45,050 nt of DNA. It comes from Pirellulales bacterium (GTDB taxonomy: Bacteria > Planctomycetota > Planctomycetia > Pirellulales > Thermoguttaceae). The stretch is from assembly GCA_016936015.1 (NCBI GenBank), contig JAFGPV010000097.1, forward strand, positions 1 to 45,050, read 5' to 3'. Shown piece by piece: positions 16,040 through 27,832 of this stretch (position 1 is the stretch's first letter; each line of letters begins with the position of its first letter). Below the pieces are notes generated by a model. It was not told the origin of the DNA, ran no database searches, and worked only from the letters and a program-made list of their open reading frames with translations. The position numbers and the translations under genes were made by a program.

Positions 16040-16893
16040 GCGGCGGCCTCCTGGGGGATTTCGCGGGGAATGCGCACGGTGAAGGCGGCGCCCCCTTCCG
16101 GGCAGTTGGCCACGGCCACGGCGCCGCCGTGGACCTCGACGATCCGCGAGACAATGGCCAGCCCCAGGCCGGTCCCGTCCGGCTTGGTGGTGTAAAACGG
16201 TTCGAAGACCCGCTGCTGGACCTCGGGGAAGATGCCGGGGCCGGTGTCGGCGATCTCCAATTCCGCGAAGCCCGGCACCTCGGCGGCGGTGAACGTCAGC
16301 GATCCGCCCTGGGGAATGGCGTCCAGGGCGTTGACCGCCAGGTTGCGGATCGCCCGGCGGATCATCTCCCGGTCGGCGAACCAGCACTGCGTCAGAGGAA
16401 CGTCCATCACAACGCTGATTCCCTGGGCGGCACACTGTGGGGCCAACGCCGCGCAGATCTCTTCGACCAATTCGCGGAGCCGGAAGGGCCGGCGCTGCGG
16501 ATCGCGGTCGGCGGTAAAGTACAGCAGGTCGCCGACCGTGGCCTCCAGGGTCGTCAATCCGGCCGTAATCTTCTCGACGATCGACAGGCTCCCGGCGTCT
16601 TCCGACAGCCGCCGCCGGAGCAGGCTTAGGTACAGGGTGGCCGGCACGAGATTGTTGCGGACTTCGTTGGCCACGTGCACGGCCGTCTGCCCCAGGTCCG
16701 CCAGCCGATTCTTCCGGGCCAGTTCGCGGTTCTTCTTTTCCAACTCGTCGGTCAACCGCCGCACCTCGGCCTGCAAGGCCAAGTGCGTCTGCTCCAGGCG
16801 GAGCGTCGCCTCGTGCCACGCCGTCAACACGGTCCCCAGATCGGCGGGATTTTCTTGCGGCCGGATCGGAAGCAGTATCGGTTGGTCGTCCAT
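16036..16893 (-). CDS. FleS/FlrB-like sensor kinase with atypical H-box
   Basis: A 285-residue soluble kinase with no membrane segment and no PAS domain that I can see. An N-terminal coiled coil (about 30-62) leads into a dimerisation/phosphoacceptor region, QTAVHVANEVRNNLVPATLY (69-88). In the family form (AHEIRNPL) the phosphoacceptor His falls where this protein has Asn76; the only nearby His is residue 73. The ATPase part is complete: N-box RNLAVNALDAIP, DTGPGIFPEV, F-box RVFEPFYTTK and G-box DGTGLGLAIV. It overlaps its response regulator by four bases. Either His73 has taken over or the protein acts only as a binding or phosphatase partner. Confidence 0.88.
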   Translation of the reverse strand: MDDQPILLPIRPQENPADLGTVLTAWHEATLRLEQTHLALQAEVRRLTDELEKKNRELARKNRLADLGQTAVHVANEVRNNLVPATLYLSLLRRRLSEDAGSLSIVEKITAGLTTLEATVGDLLYFTADRDPQRRPFRLRELVEEICAALAPQCAAQGISVVMDVPLTQCWFADREMIRRAIRNLAVNALDAIPQGGSLTFTAAEVPGFAELEIADTGPGIFPEVQQRVFEPFYTTKPDGTGLGLAIVSRIVEVHGGAVAVANCPEGGAAFTVRIPREIPQEAAA

Positions 16894-16898
16894 GGTAA

Positions 16899-16926
16899 GG
16901 GATTAGGGATTAGGGATTAGGGATTA
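16899..16926. repeat. Heptamer tract (gggatta x4)
   Basis: Four exact gggatta units between the kinase and the FlgN-like gene. It is followed (about 16928-16962) by a second heptamer set with alternating units (ttcagca, ttccgcg, ttcagca, ttccgcc) that runs into the last codons of the FlgN-like gene. Confidence 0.92.
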
Positions 16927-16934
16927 GTCATCAT

Positions 16935-17393
16935 TCAGCATTCCGCGTTCAGCATTCCGCCTTGGTTCAGCGCCGGGATTGGTCCGGCTTGATAGGCCTG
17001 CCGGGCCTGTCCGGCCAGGTGGGCGCCTTGGAGTTGCCGGGCCGCTTCGTCGCGGCGGCGGACCAAGGCCTCCTCGCAAAACTTCTCGTGGCGCATGATC
17101 TCGGCCAACAGCGTCTCGCACTGCCCCAGCGCGTCGGCGCAGCGCGTGCGGGCCTCGGGCGTCCGCCAGACCCGCCGCTCGGGATCCTGGCGGCGGAAAG
17201 GCTCCAGCGCCCGTTCCAGCCGTTGGAGCTGCATGATCGGTTTCTGTTTGGCCACCAGCAGATTCAACAATCCGGTCATGTCGCCGTCTTCGATCAAGGT
17301 CTGCTGCTGGCGTCCCAGGTCGCGCAACCGCAGCAGGCACTCTCGCTTGGCGCGGATCAGGTCGAACAGGACGTCGGTATCGAAGTTGGACAT
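16935..17393 (-). CDS. FlgN-like flagellar chaperone (putative)
   Basis: A 152-residue, strongly helical, charged protein with no membrane segment. The pattern (DLIRAKRECLLRLRDLGRQQ, LIEDGDMTGLLNLLVAKQKP) fits FlgN-family chaperones, which bind hook-filament junction proteins before export: a long antiparallel helix pair with the 'L...K...i..L' spacing. I start at the ATG at 17393, which leaves a 14-base gap to the TPR gene; the frame is open further to 17444 but would overlap that gene. The C-terminal codons run into a heptamer repeat, so the last residues are probably not conserved. Without a profile search the family call is tentative. Confidence 0.55.
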   Translation of the reverse strand: MSNFDTDVLFDLIRAKRECLLRLRDLGRQQQTLIEDGDMTGLLNLLVAKQKPIMQLQRLERALEPFRRQDPERRVWRTPEARTRCADALGQCETLLAEIMRHEKFCEEALVRRRDEAARQLQGAHLAGQARQAYQAGPIPALNQGGMLNAEC

Positions 17394-17407
17394 TTGTTGA
17401 CAATCAC

Positions 17408-19873
17408 TTACAACACGCTTAGCCGCTGCAAACGCTCTTTCCATTGTTTCCGCGTAAAGAGCGACGTGCTCTCGAAGGGGGCGTCGGAATTCATGCGGCT
17501 TAAGGCGATCTGCGCCTGGCGGATGGCGGAACGGGCCTCGCCGGGCTTGTTCAGCCGGCGATAGGCGCGGCTGATCTGCTCGTAGGCGGCCAGCGATTCC
17601 GGTTGTTTGTCGTAGCGCTGGGCGGCGTCGAAGTAGGCCTGAATCGCCGCTTCGTACTGGCCCTGCATGTAAAGCACGTCGCCGACGGCGAACGAGCAGT
17701 TCCGCAGGAGGGCCTGATCCCGAGCTGAAAGCTCCGCGGCGTTCGGCTCGGCCGCCAGTTTTTCCTCGACCGTCCGATACTGCCGCAACGCCTCGGCCAG
17801 CAGGAGGCGGATGCGCTCCGCCTGCACGCCCCAGGAGGTCCTCGCCCGGTCCTTTTTCATGGCCTCCTCCGCGGCCAGGGCGGAATGCCGCAGGGTCTCG
17901 GCCAGGAGGTAGCGCGCCAGGAGGTTATCGGGCAGATCGGGATAACGACCGATGAACTCCTCCAGCCGCCGGGCCGCCTCTTCGTAGCGTCCCTCGTCGG
18001 CCAACAACTCGCCGAGCGTCAGCAGGCTGCCGCGCCATTCCTTGCTGGCGGGCGTGAGGTAGTCGCCCTGGAGGTTCTCCGTCAGTAAGCGCCGGGCCTC
18101 CGCAAATTGACCTTTTTCCTGGCACACACAGGCCGCCAGAAGCCGGGCGCGGCAGGCCGCCACGTCGCGGGGATAGTCGGCGATGCACTCCTTCAACGTC
18201 TCCAGAGCGGCCGCGACGCGGCCCAAGGCCAATTGCGACTCGCCCAGATACGCCAGCGCCTGAGGACGCCGGTTCCGGACCTCGTTCTGCAAGTAGACCT
18301 GAAACAACTTCGCCGCGCGGCGGTAGTCGCGCCCCTCGAAGTAGGCCACCGCGCCGTCCCAGATCCGATCGGTGTATTCCGGCGCGGCGGGGAACTGCCG
18401 GGCCAACTCGGTGTAGCTTGCCCCCGCCCGACGGTACTGCTTGCGGGCGGCGATCTGCCGGAACTCCCGTTTACCCGGCGAGGCGGACTCCGCCCGGCGC
18501 ATCAGCGCTTGTGCCCAGTCCGCGTGGAATTCGGCGCGCATGTGGAGGAGCCGTTCCGGGGAGACCAGCGGTTCGATGAGCGCGAGATACGGCTCCGCCC
18601 GCTGGAATTCCCGCCGGCCGAGATATTGCTGATAGGTCTTCCACAACTGGGCGTACAACTGCCGCGGCGTGAGCCAGGGGTTCCGCACCCGCGAGGTCTG
18701 CCGATAGGCGTTGAGCGTTTGGCGATACGCCGCCAGGGTCTCGCCGGGGCGGCCGAGCCGAAAGAGCAGTTCGGCCGAGCGGAACGAGGCGGCCGTCCCT
18801 TCCGGCGTGCCGGAATACAGCCCGGAGATCCGGGTGAACTGGGCCAGGGCCGCCTGGTCGTCGCCCACGGCCTCGAAACAGAGGCCGACCAGGTACATCG
18901 CCCGCCGCACGGCGGCGGGCCGGGCGGCGTCGTACCCTTGCACTTGCCGGAGGATGCCGATCGCCGCCTGATACTTCTCCCGGGCGGCGGCCGGCACGGT
19001 CTTCTCGGAAGTCTTCGCCCGGCGGAGCACTCGTCCTTCGTGCATCAGGGCCTGGGCTCGGAGGAACGCCGCTTCCGTGCGGAGCCGCGACTTCCCGGAA
19101 ACCTGCGCCAGGGCGGCGTAGCACTCCGAGACGCGGTTCATCTGCAGCAGGATTTCGCCCCGCTGGAGCAATCCCTCCTCGCGTTGCAGCGTCGATAATT
19201 TTTTGTCCGACAAATAAAGCGTGTTCTGCTCCAGGGCCTCCGAGAGCCGGGGCTTGGCATCGTTCAGGTACGAGGCGGCCAACAGGAGGCGGATTGCGGA
19301 TTGCGGCGCACGTTCGGCCTTCAGCGCCGCCGTCAGCACCGGCCGGCAGGCGCGGACTTGCCCCATTTCGTAGAGACATTTGCCGTACAGAAACAGCCCT
19401 TCCCCCTTGCGTCCCGGCGGAAAACCGCGCTGCATCGCCTCTTCCAGGTACCGGCTGGCGATCAGGAGCAGTTGTCCCCGCTGGCGGGGCATCGAGGCCA
19501 GCGCCTCATGGAGCGTGGCCGCCCCCAGGGCAAACAATGGACCGCCCTGTTCCTCGGGAGCAAGCCCCTCCTGCGTCCGCAACCGCCGGGCTAGGGCCTG
19601 CGTCTCGGCGTACTGGCCGCGATCCAAAGCGGCCAGCACCTCCTCCAACAATGTGGGCGGGCCAAGGCCGGAGTCCGGCCGGATCAGCCGATAGGCGAGT
19701 AATCCCAGCAACGGCACCAGCAGCAGGACCGTCGTCAGCGCCGCCTGACGCCGATGCGCGCCGATCCACGACGACGCCGCGCGACATGCCGCGTGCGGAG
19801 ATTTCCACCACGGACGCGAAGATTCCGCCGACGGAACGTCGTTGTCTGGGACTGCCTCAGGGGCCATGTCCAT
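17408..19873 (-). CDS. Membrane-anchored TPR-repeat protein
   Basis: An 821-residue protein with a cytoplasmic N-terminus of about 45 residues, one membrane segment (about 46-64, TTVLLLVPLLGLLAYRL) and then TPR-like helical repeats to the end (for example YAALAQVSGKSRLRTEAAF, ALAQFTRISGLYSGTPEGTA, ALAYLGESQLALGRVAAALE, AIQAYFDAAQRYDKQPESLA). No catalytic domain is visible. It heads the gene group that continues into the FlgN-like chaperone, kinase and sigma-54 activator, with a gap of 14 bases. The surface repeats suggest a protein-protein scaffold outside the inner membrane. Its link to flagella is inferred only from position. Confidence 0.85.
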   Translation of the reverse strand: MDMAPEAVPDNDVPSAESSRPWWKSPHAACRAASSWIGAHRRQAALTTVLLLVPLLGLLAYRLIRPDSGLGPPTLLEEVLAALDRGQYAETQALARRLRTQEGLAPEEQGGPLFALGAATLHEALASMPRQRGQLLLIASRYLEEAMQRGFPPGRKGEGLFLYGKCLYEMGQVRACRPVLTAALKAERAPQSAIRLLLAASYLNDAKPRLSEALEQNTLYLSDKKLSTLQREEGLLQRGEILLQMNRVSECYAALAQVSGKSRLRTEAAFLRAQALMHEGRVLRRAKTSEKTVPAAAREKYQAAIGILRQVQGYDAARPAAVRRAMYLVGLCFEAVGDDQAALAQFTRISGLYSGTPEGTAASFRSAELLFRLGRPGETLAAYRQTLNAYRQTSRVRNPWLTPRQLYAQLWKTYQQYLGRREFQRAEPYLALIEPLVSPERLLHMRAEFHADWAQALMRRAESASPGKREFRQIAARKQYRRAGASYTELARQFPAAPEYTDRIWDGAVAYFEGRDYRRAAKLFQVYLQNEVRNRRPQALAYLGESQLALGRVAAALETLKECIADYPRDVAACRARLLAACVCQEKGQFAEARRLLTENLQGDYLTPASKEWRGSLLTLGELLADEGRYEEAARRLEEFIGRYPDLPDNLLARYLLAETLRHSALAAEEAMKKDRARTSWGVQAERIRLLLAEALRQYRTVEEKLAAEPNAAELSARDQALLRNCSFAVGDVLYMQGQYEAAIQAYFDAAQRYDKQPESLAAYEQISRAYRRLNKPGEARSAIRQAQIALSRMNSDAPFESTSLFTRKQWKERLQRLSVL

Positions 19874-20044
19874 CCTTCACGGACATCGACCCGGGCGTAC
19901 GGGCAGAACGGCCGGACGCGCGGGCCGGGGATAAGTTATAGGGAAAAGCGGGCGGTTTTTACCCGAAACGGTCCCCGGATGTCAATGCCCGTTTGATTGC
20001 TGGCAATGCTGGCGGATAATGAAGTCGAAGAACCGTCGCGTTTC

Positions 20045-20117
20045 GTTTAGCAGCCGCCGGCACGGCGGCTCTGATTCAAGAGAAATGCCAGGGCCGCCGT
20101 GCCAGCGGCCGCTAAAC
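20045..20117. repeat. Inverted repeat (gtttagcagccgcc / ggcggccgctaaac type)
   Basis: Arms 20045-20069 and 20093-20117, about 25 bases each, in the 281-base gap between the hydrolase-like gene and the TPR gene. Same family as 23417-23488 and the solo arm at 14454-14478. The rest of this gap shows no gene or clear promoter. Confidence 0.85.
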
Positions 20118-20154
20118 ATTACAAATCTCGACAAAAAGCCCCCCCTGCCCTGCC

Positions 20155-20985
20155 CTACTCGACCTTGAACGACCACTCGGGATCGGCCGCCGGGATGGAC
20201 GGTTCGGCCACGGCGGTGATCTGCTCGATGATCCACCGGTTCAGGTCGGCCAACATGACGGGTGCAAGTTCCTCGGCGTAGGGATATTCCCGCAACGAGA
20301 CGGGAATTCCCGCGGCGTGCAGCAACCGGAGATTCTCGCAGACGGCCTGCGGTGGATAGACGGAACTCTTGCGGCCGCAGAGGATTAGGAGATTCAGTTT
20401 TCGGGCGTCGGCCAAGTTGCCCAAAGGAGTTTGCCCCCCTGGCAAGGCCCCACCGAAGGAGGCCGCGCCGGCGAAACATCGCGGGTGGCGCAGGGCCAGC
20501 CGCAGGGCCATCGTCCCGCCGCTGGCATAGCCCGACAAGAAGATCCGCCGCCGTGAAAAGTGGTATTTCTGTGCGGTCAGATCGATGATTTCGAACACCC
20601 GCTGCTCCGCCTCCTGGATTGCCTCGTCGGTCTGCAGCCAGTCGAAGCCGTTAGGGGACTGTCCCGATTTTTTCGCAGAAAAAATGGGACTGTCCCCCTC
20701 CGAGCTTCCTTCGGTCGCCGCCGGCACGCGATTTCCCCGGGGTGCCGCGGCCAGGTAGTTCTGGATGCTGATCTGGCGCATCACCTCCGGTAATTGCCGC
20801 TGATCGCTGCCGGGGCCATGCAACCACACCAATAGCGGGTAGGCATAGCGCCGTTCGTAGTGCAAGGGCACGAACAGCGAATATGCCGAATCGCTCTTCC
20901 CTACGGGCTGCAGCGCCGCATCGAGCGAAAAGGTCGGAATGTGAACCGGTTTCTGAGGGAACGGGAAAACAGAGCGCCGAAGCAT
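20155..20985 (-). CDS. Esterase-fold (alpha/beta hydrolase) protein, triad apparently lost
   Basis: A 276-residue protein of the phospholipase/carboxylesterase and PHB-depolymerase fold (YAYPLLVWLHGPGSDQRQL, then SRRRIFLSGYASGGTMALRL, then MLADLNRWI). In active members the nucleophile elbow reads G-F-S-x-G-G; here it is GYASGG, with Ala154 at the nucleophile position. The HGxxDxxVP loop reads CGRKSSVYPP (Ser207 for Asp). The YPxGHE loop reads YPYAEE (Glu238 for His). All three triad residues therefore appear replaced. Residues about 97-112 (GDSPIFSAKKSGQSPN) come from a palindromic repeat inserted in frame. I start at 20985 because the 18 residues before it look non-coding and an AAGGCGG site precedes this ATG. 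A binding or pseudoenzyme role is inferred. Confidence 0.8.
   Translation of the reverse strand: MLRRSVFPFPQKPVHIPTFSLDAALQPVGKSDSAYSLFVPLHYERRYAYPLLVWLHGPGSDQRQLPEVMRQISIQNYLAAAPRGNRVPAATEGSSEGDSPIFSAKKSGQSPNGFDWLQTDEAIQEAEQRVFEIIDLTAQKYHFSRRRIFLSGYASGGTMALRLALRHPRCFAGAASFGGALPGGQTPLGNLADARKLNLLILCGRKSSVYPPQAVCENLRLLHAAGIPVSLREYPYAEELAPVMLADLNRWIIEQITAVAEPSIPAADPEWSFKVE
20654..20697. repeat. Palindromic element inside the hydrolase-like gene
   Basis: Facing copies of ggggactgtccc with a-rich and t-rich inner parts (attttttc / gaaaaaat). It is read in frame as GDSPIFSAKKSGQSPN and breaks no frame. Its composition differs from the flanking coding sequence. Confidence 0.8.
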
Positions 20986-21135
20986 AGAACAACCGCCTTG
21001 CGGAAGGATTTCAAGAATATGGGGGAATGAAAATGGCAACCGAGGTATTCCGGGGCGCCGCAGCGCCGCTCGGTTTGGGTGGGCCGCTTCACATTATCCA
21101 AGACGTTTTTAACCTGTCAATGGCAAATTCAAGTC

Positions 21136-23536
<2,401 letters not shown>

Positions 23537-23540
<4 letters not shown>

Positions 23541-24457
23541 TGGGAATGCCCTCCGTTTTCCTCGTCAGGATCGGAGCCGGGGATGGCCCGGCTCACGGAC
23601 GGTTCGTGCTCATCGCGGCGCGGGCGGCGGGTCCGCGAATAGACGAACCATATAAAAAGGAGGCTCGCTCCGATTGCCGCGACGAGAACGATCGTTACGG
23701 TCGCGGCGCCCGGCGGCCTCTCGGCGACCGGCGGGGGCGGCGGTTTCCATTGCAACTCCTTCGCCAAGACCACCGGCGCAGTCCGCAGCGCATCCGTCTT
23801 GGCCGCGGGATCGCCGGCCAGATAGACGTAGCGCTTGAAAAAAAAGCCGACCAGCGCGACGTCCTCCGCCAAGTCCTTTCCGGCGGGGAATTTTTTCGGC
23901 AGGTTCAGAACGTAGACCAGGATCGGCGAGGAGGGATTGTCGCGGGGGGAGAGCCAAGCCTCGTAGTAGTGCTTGATGCCCACGGCGTTATCGGGAGCCG
24001 CAATCCGCTCGATCCGGCGGATCGTGCCTTGCAGGCGGACCAGCTTGCCGCGATACAGGTTGGACTGGCCCATCAGTTGGACGTAGGACACGCGGCCGAC
24101 TGAAAATTTCCGTAAATCGTCAGGAGAAAGCCGCAATAAAACGTCCCATAGCTCAAACCAGGCGTCCCGTTCCGCCCGCCGGGTCGGCGTGTCGTCGCGG
24201 ACCTCCGTCAGGTACTGCCGATTCACACCAGGGACCTCGGGCAGCGCCCCCGAAGGGAGACGAGGATCGGCCGGCGTCTCGTCGCGCGGCTCGCTAAGCG
24301 CCTCGAACCACCTCCAGTGCTCCGGCTTGCGGGCCCAATCCATTAAAATCACCACCAATCCCAACGCAACGACGAGGTAGAGCAACGGTCTGCGTGCCTT
24401 ATGCCCGGTCGGAACGCGGCGCGGCGGGTGGGAATGCGTAAAATCCAACATCGTCAA
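23537..24457 (-). CDS. Bitopic membrane protein with a third copy of the repeat unit
   Basis: No named family recognised. The 306-residue protein has a membrane segment near each end (about 24-40, LLYLVVALGLVVILMDW; and about 252-273, TVTIVLVAAIGASLLFIW) with one soluble unit between them. The unit starts with the helical part (YLTEVRDDTPTRRAERDAWF) and continues with GKLVRLQGTIRRIERI, the tyrosine pair KHYYEAW, VLNLPKKFPAG, VGFFFKRYVY and the end LQWKPPP. The same features occur twice in the downstream neighbour. It is the first gene of a three-gene coupled operon ending in mdh. The short basic tail is rich in Arg, Asp and Glu. Confidence 0.8.
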
Positions 24458-24677
24458 TGGCGGTTCAACGGACCGAAAGAGGTTATACTTGTTAGCATAA
24501 CATCTTCAAGGGAGATGTCGATCAACGTTGAATTGGCCCACGCGATCCCATCAAGCTGCCTGTTTTTCCCATTTTTCCCAGAGATCCTAACGAGAGGGGG
24601 AAGCCGGCATTCAGCTTGAAGGGGCGTCGGGCTTTGATTAATGTAAACACAAAGGGTCTGTTGCAGAAATTGGAAGC

Positions 24678-27600
24678 ATGAAACCGTGTTTTAGACGCCG
24701 GAAATTAGGCTTGGCCGTGATGCTCGGCGTCTTGGCGGCGGGGAGTCTGTGGTCCCGCGCCCCGGCCGAGGAGCCGGCGGCCGATGCACGGAGGGGAGAA
24801 AGACACCAAAAATTCCTCGAAGCCCTGTACGATCGGGGCTATTTCGACACGGCGCTGGACTATCTGGAGCAGATGCGGACCAGTCCGCTTTGCAGGACGG
24901 CGGATCGGGAGCGGATCGACTACGAGGCGGGATTGACGCTGATTCGTTGGGCGCTTACGCTGCCGTCGCCGACGGAACGGGAAAAACTCCTGGACGATGC
25001 CCAGACCCGCTTTAAAAAATATCTTGCCGAGTATTCCGGGCATCCGCTGGCCTTCCTGGCCAAGGTCCAACTGGCTAATCTCTTGACGGAACGGGGGAAA
25101 ATCAAGATCGCGCAGAGTCAATCGCCCAAGACCACCCCCGAGCAGAAAAAGCAACTTCTCGCGGAGGCCCGGAAACTATTCACCGAAGCACGACGGGTGA
25201 TCGGCGACTTGGAGAAGACCGCCACCGAGCGTGTCCTCCAATATCAGAAGCTCAAGATCGATCCCCAGGACGCCCCGGCGGTCGCCAGCCAGCGCGATCA
25301 GGCCCGCTCCGAGTACCTGCAAGTGCGTTTGGACGCGGCCCAGGTGCTCTACGAGCTGGGCCGGACGTATCCTTCAGGCAGCCCGAAGGCCGAGAAGTAT
25401 CTGAACCAAGCGGCCGCGCGGTTTAATGAACTCTACACCAAGTACGTTTTGGATTCCCCCGGCGGATTGTACCAGGCGGGATTCGAGGCCCGGTTGCGGG
25501 AGGCCCTGGCGTGGAAGGAACTCGGTCAGTACAGCAAGGCGCTCCGCGCGCTGAACGACCTGTTGGACTGGCCCGACGAGGGCGACGCCCTGCGGCAGAT
25601 CAAGCTCCGCGCGGCGACGGACAAGCTGGAAACCCTGACCCGGGCGGAGAAATACGCCGCGGCGATGGATTTCTATGAACCGGCGGAGAAGCTGCTCCGC
25701 GGGACAGAGTCGTTGCGCGCCGAAGGGCTGGCGTTGAAGTACGCGGGCGGCGAGGCCGCTTTGGCTTACGCGCGGAGCATTCCCGAGGGCGACAAGGAGC
25801 GGGCCAAAGTCCGTTATGACTGCTGCGAGCAGGCTCGCCGGCTGTTTACCTTCGTCGCCGGGCACGGCGGCGAACATCAGAGCCAGGCTCGGACGAAGCT
25901 GCGCGATCCGCTCCTGTCTGATATCAATGAACCGTCCGAGGCCGCGCCGAAGGATTACTTCGAGGCCCGGGACCGCGGCAAGGCGGCCTTCGACCGGCTC
26001 GACTTGTCGGAAGTGAAGGAGGACGAGGCGGCCCGGCTCCGCCGGCGGGCCGTCCGCTATTTCCGGCTGGCCCTCGAAATGAAACCCGCCGACGCCCCGC
26101 GGGAGGACATCCTGCTGATCCACTCGCTGCTGGCATACCTGTATTTTCTGGACCAGCAGTACTACGACGCGGCGGCGGTGGGCGATTTCCTCGCCCGCCG
26201 TTATCCCGGCTCCGCATGGGCCAAGCAATCGGCGAAGATCGCCCTGGCGGCCTACGCCGAACTGTACAATGAATCGACGGACGAGGCCGACAAGGAACTC
26301 TTCGCGGGCAAGCTGGGAGCCACGGCGGAGTTCATCACGCAGCACTGGCCCGACAGCTCCGCCGCGGACGACGCCTGGATGATGCTGGTGCGGATCGCGA
26401 TCCTCCGCCGGGAGGTGGAAAAGGCGCTCTTGTATCTCGAAAAGATCCCGGCCGATTCGCCGCGGCGCGGGAGGATGGAATTGCAGACCGGCCAAGCGCT
26501 GTGGTCGGCGTACCTCGACGCCGCCCGGAAGCCCGAGGCGGAGCGGCCGCCGCAGACGGACCTGACCGCCCTGGCGGAGCAGGCCGAAAAACTCCTCCAG
26601 GCGGGCGTGGATCGAAAACGGAGCGACGTGGAAGCCGGCGGGGAGCTGAACTATACGCTGGCCACCTCGGTCCTGTCGCTGGCCCAGGTCTTCCTGGACA
26701 ACAACCAGCCGGAAAAGGCGGTCGTCTGGCTGACCGATCCGAAGCTCGGTCCGTTGACCCTCTGCGAGACCAATCATCCGCTGGGCGCCGAGCATCCGGA
26801 ATTCCGCCGGAGCGTCTACCAAACGGCCCTGCGGGCGTTCGTGGCCGCGCAGGACTTGGCCCGGGCGGAAAAGGTCATGGAGGCGTTGGAGCGGCTCGGC
26901 GACGGCGGCGAAAAACTGACGCAGATTTACCTCGCATTAGGCAAGGAACTCGAAGAACTGCTGAAGCGGCTCCAGGAACAGGGGAAAGCCGAGCAGGCCG
27001 CCGCCGTCCGCCGGGGCTTCGACCTGTTCCTGACGAAAATCACCCAGCGGCCGGCCGCGGAGTTGAATTTCAACGCGCTGAGTTGGGTGGCCGAGACGTT
27101 CATGGGTCTCGGATCGAGCCTTGATCCCCAGGACGGCCCCCCCCCTGCCCCGGCCAAAGAGTATTATCAGAAAGCCGCCGAAACCTACGAAAAGATCCTT
27201 CAACTCTGCGCGGCCGACAAGAAGTTCGCCCCCGGGCCAACGTCCGCCACGGTAATCAAGATCCGGCTCTCCCGATGCCTCCGCCGTCTGGGTCGGTTCA
27301 ACCGCGCGCTGGATCTGCTGGCCGAGATCCTTAAGGAGAACCGCAACGTGCTCGACGTCCAGATCGAGGCCGCCGAGACCTACCAGGCTTGGGGCAAGGT
27401 CAAACCGCGTTATTACAATCTGGCCATCTCGGGCGGCAAGCCGGTCGAGACTCCCCAGGGCAAGACAAACCTGGTCTGGGGCTGGGGGACCATCTCCCGA
27501 CGGCTCCAGTTCCAACCGGCTTATAAGAACAAGTTTTTCGAGGCCCGGTACCACCTCGCCCGGTGCCGGTTGGACCTGGCGCGGACCCAAACCGGATCGC

Positions 27601-27767
27601 AACGGAAAAAGACCCTAAACCAGGCCGTCGGCGACGTGGCCGTCGTTTTCAGTCTTTATCCGCAACTGGGCGGCCCGTCGTGGTTCAACAAGTTCGACGC
27701 GTTGCTCAAAGAGATCCAAACTACCGCCGGGCTGCCCGTCGAGGGCCTGAAAGGTCTGGGGAAATAA
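24678..27767 (+). CDS. Large exported TPR-repeat protein
   Basis: A 1029-residue protein with a signal peptide (basic start, hydrophobic LGLAVMLGVLAAGSLWS, cleavage near AEE) and TPR-type helical repeats to the end (for example AYLYFLDQQYYDAAAVGDFL, EKALLYLEKIPADSPRRGRM, YQTALRAFVAAQDLARAEKV, IRLSRCLRRLGRFNRALDLL). Typical spacing of W, L, G, A, Y and P marks the repeats. No catalytic domain is visible. It lies upstream, on the same strand, of a second TPR gene and an ExbB-ExbD-ExbD set, which suggests a periplasmic partner of that complex. The gap to the divergent gene (24458-24677) holds a possible promoter region that I cannot define. Confidence 0.88.
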   Translation: MKPCFRRRKLGLAVMLGVLAAGSLWSRAPAEEPAADARRGERHQKFLEALYDRGYFDTALDYLEQMRTSPLCRTADRERIDYEAGLTLIRWALTLPSPTEREKLLDDAQTRFKKYLAEYSGHPLAFLAKVQLANLLTERGKIKIAQSQSPKTTPEQKKQLLAEARKLFTEARRVIGDLEKTATERVLQYQKLKIDPQDAPAVASQRDQARSEYLQVRLDAAQVLYELGRTYPSGSPKAEKYLNQAAARFNELYTKYVLDSPGGLYQAGFEARLREALAWKELGQYSKALRALNDLLDWPDEGDALRQIKLRAATDKLETLTRAEKYAAAMDFYEPAEKLLRGTESLRAEGLALKYAGGEAALAYARSIPEGDKERAKVRYDCCEQARRLFTFVAGHGGEHQSQARTKLRDPLLSDINEPSEAAPKDYFEARDRGKAAFDRLDLSEVKEDEAARLRRRAVRYFRLALEMKPADAPREDILLIHSLLAYLYFLDQQYYDAAAVGDFLARRYPGSAWAKQSAKIALAAYAELYNESTDEADKELFAGKLGATAEFITQHWPDSSAADDAWMMLVRIAILRREVEKALLYLEKIPADSPRRGRMELQTGQALWSAYLDAARKPEAERPPQTDLTALAEQAEKLLQAGVDRKRSDVEAGGELNYTLATSVLSLAQVFLDNNQPEKAVVWLTDPKLGPLTLCETNHPLGAEHPEFRRSVYQTALRAFVAAQDLARAEKVMEALERLGDGGEKLTQIYLALGKELEELLKRLQEQGKAEQAAAVRRGFDLFLTKITQRPAAELNFNALSWVAETFMGLGSSLDPQDGPPPAPAKEYYQKAAETYEKILQLCAADKKFAPGPTSATVIKIRLSRCLRRLGRFNRALDLLAEILKENRNVLDVQIEAAETYQAWGKVKPRYYNLAISGGKPVETPQGKTNLVWGWGTISRRLQFQPAYKNKFFEARYHLARCRLDLARTQTGSQRKKTLNQAVGDVAVVFSLYPQLGGPSWFNKFDALLKEIQTTAGLPVEGLKGLGK

Positions 27768-27832
27768 ACGATCGATGCGCATAAACAAAATTAAGGAGAA
27801 AGATGAAAGATCAGAAATAAAGCGTCGTATCC

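Noticed and set aside
16040-16819. N-terminal extension of the response regulator frame across the kinase gene
   Set aside because: The added residues are Arg/Pro/Gly-rich with no domain and overlap the kinase completely. The ATG at 16039 gives a standard receiver domain.
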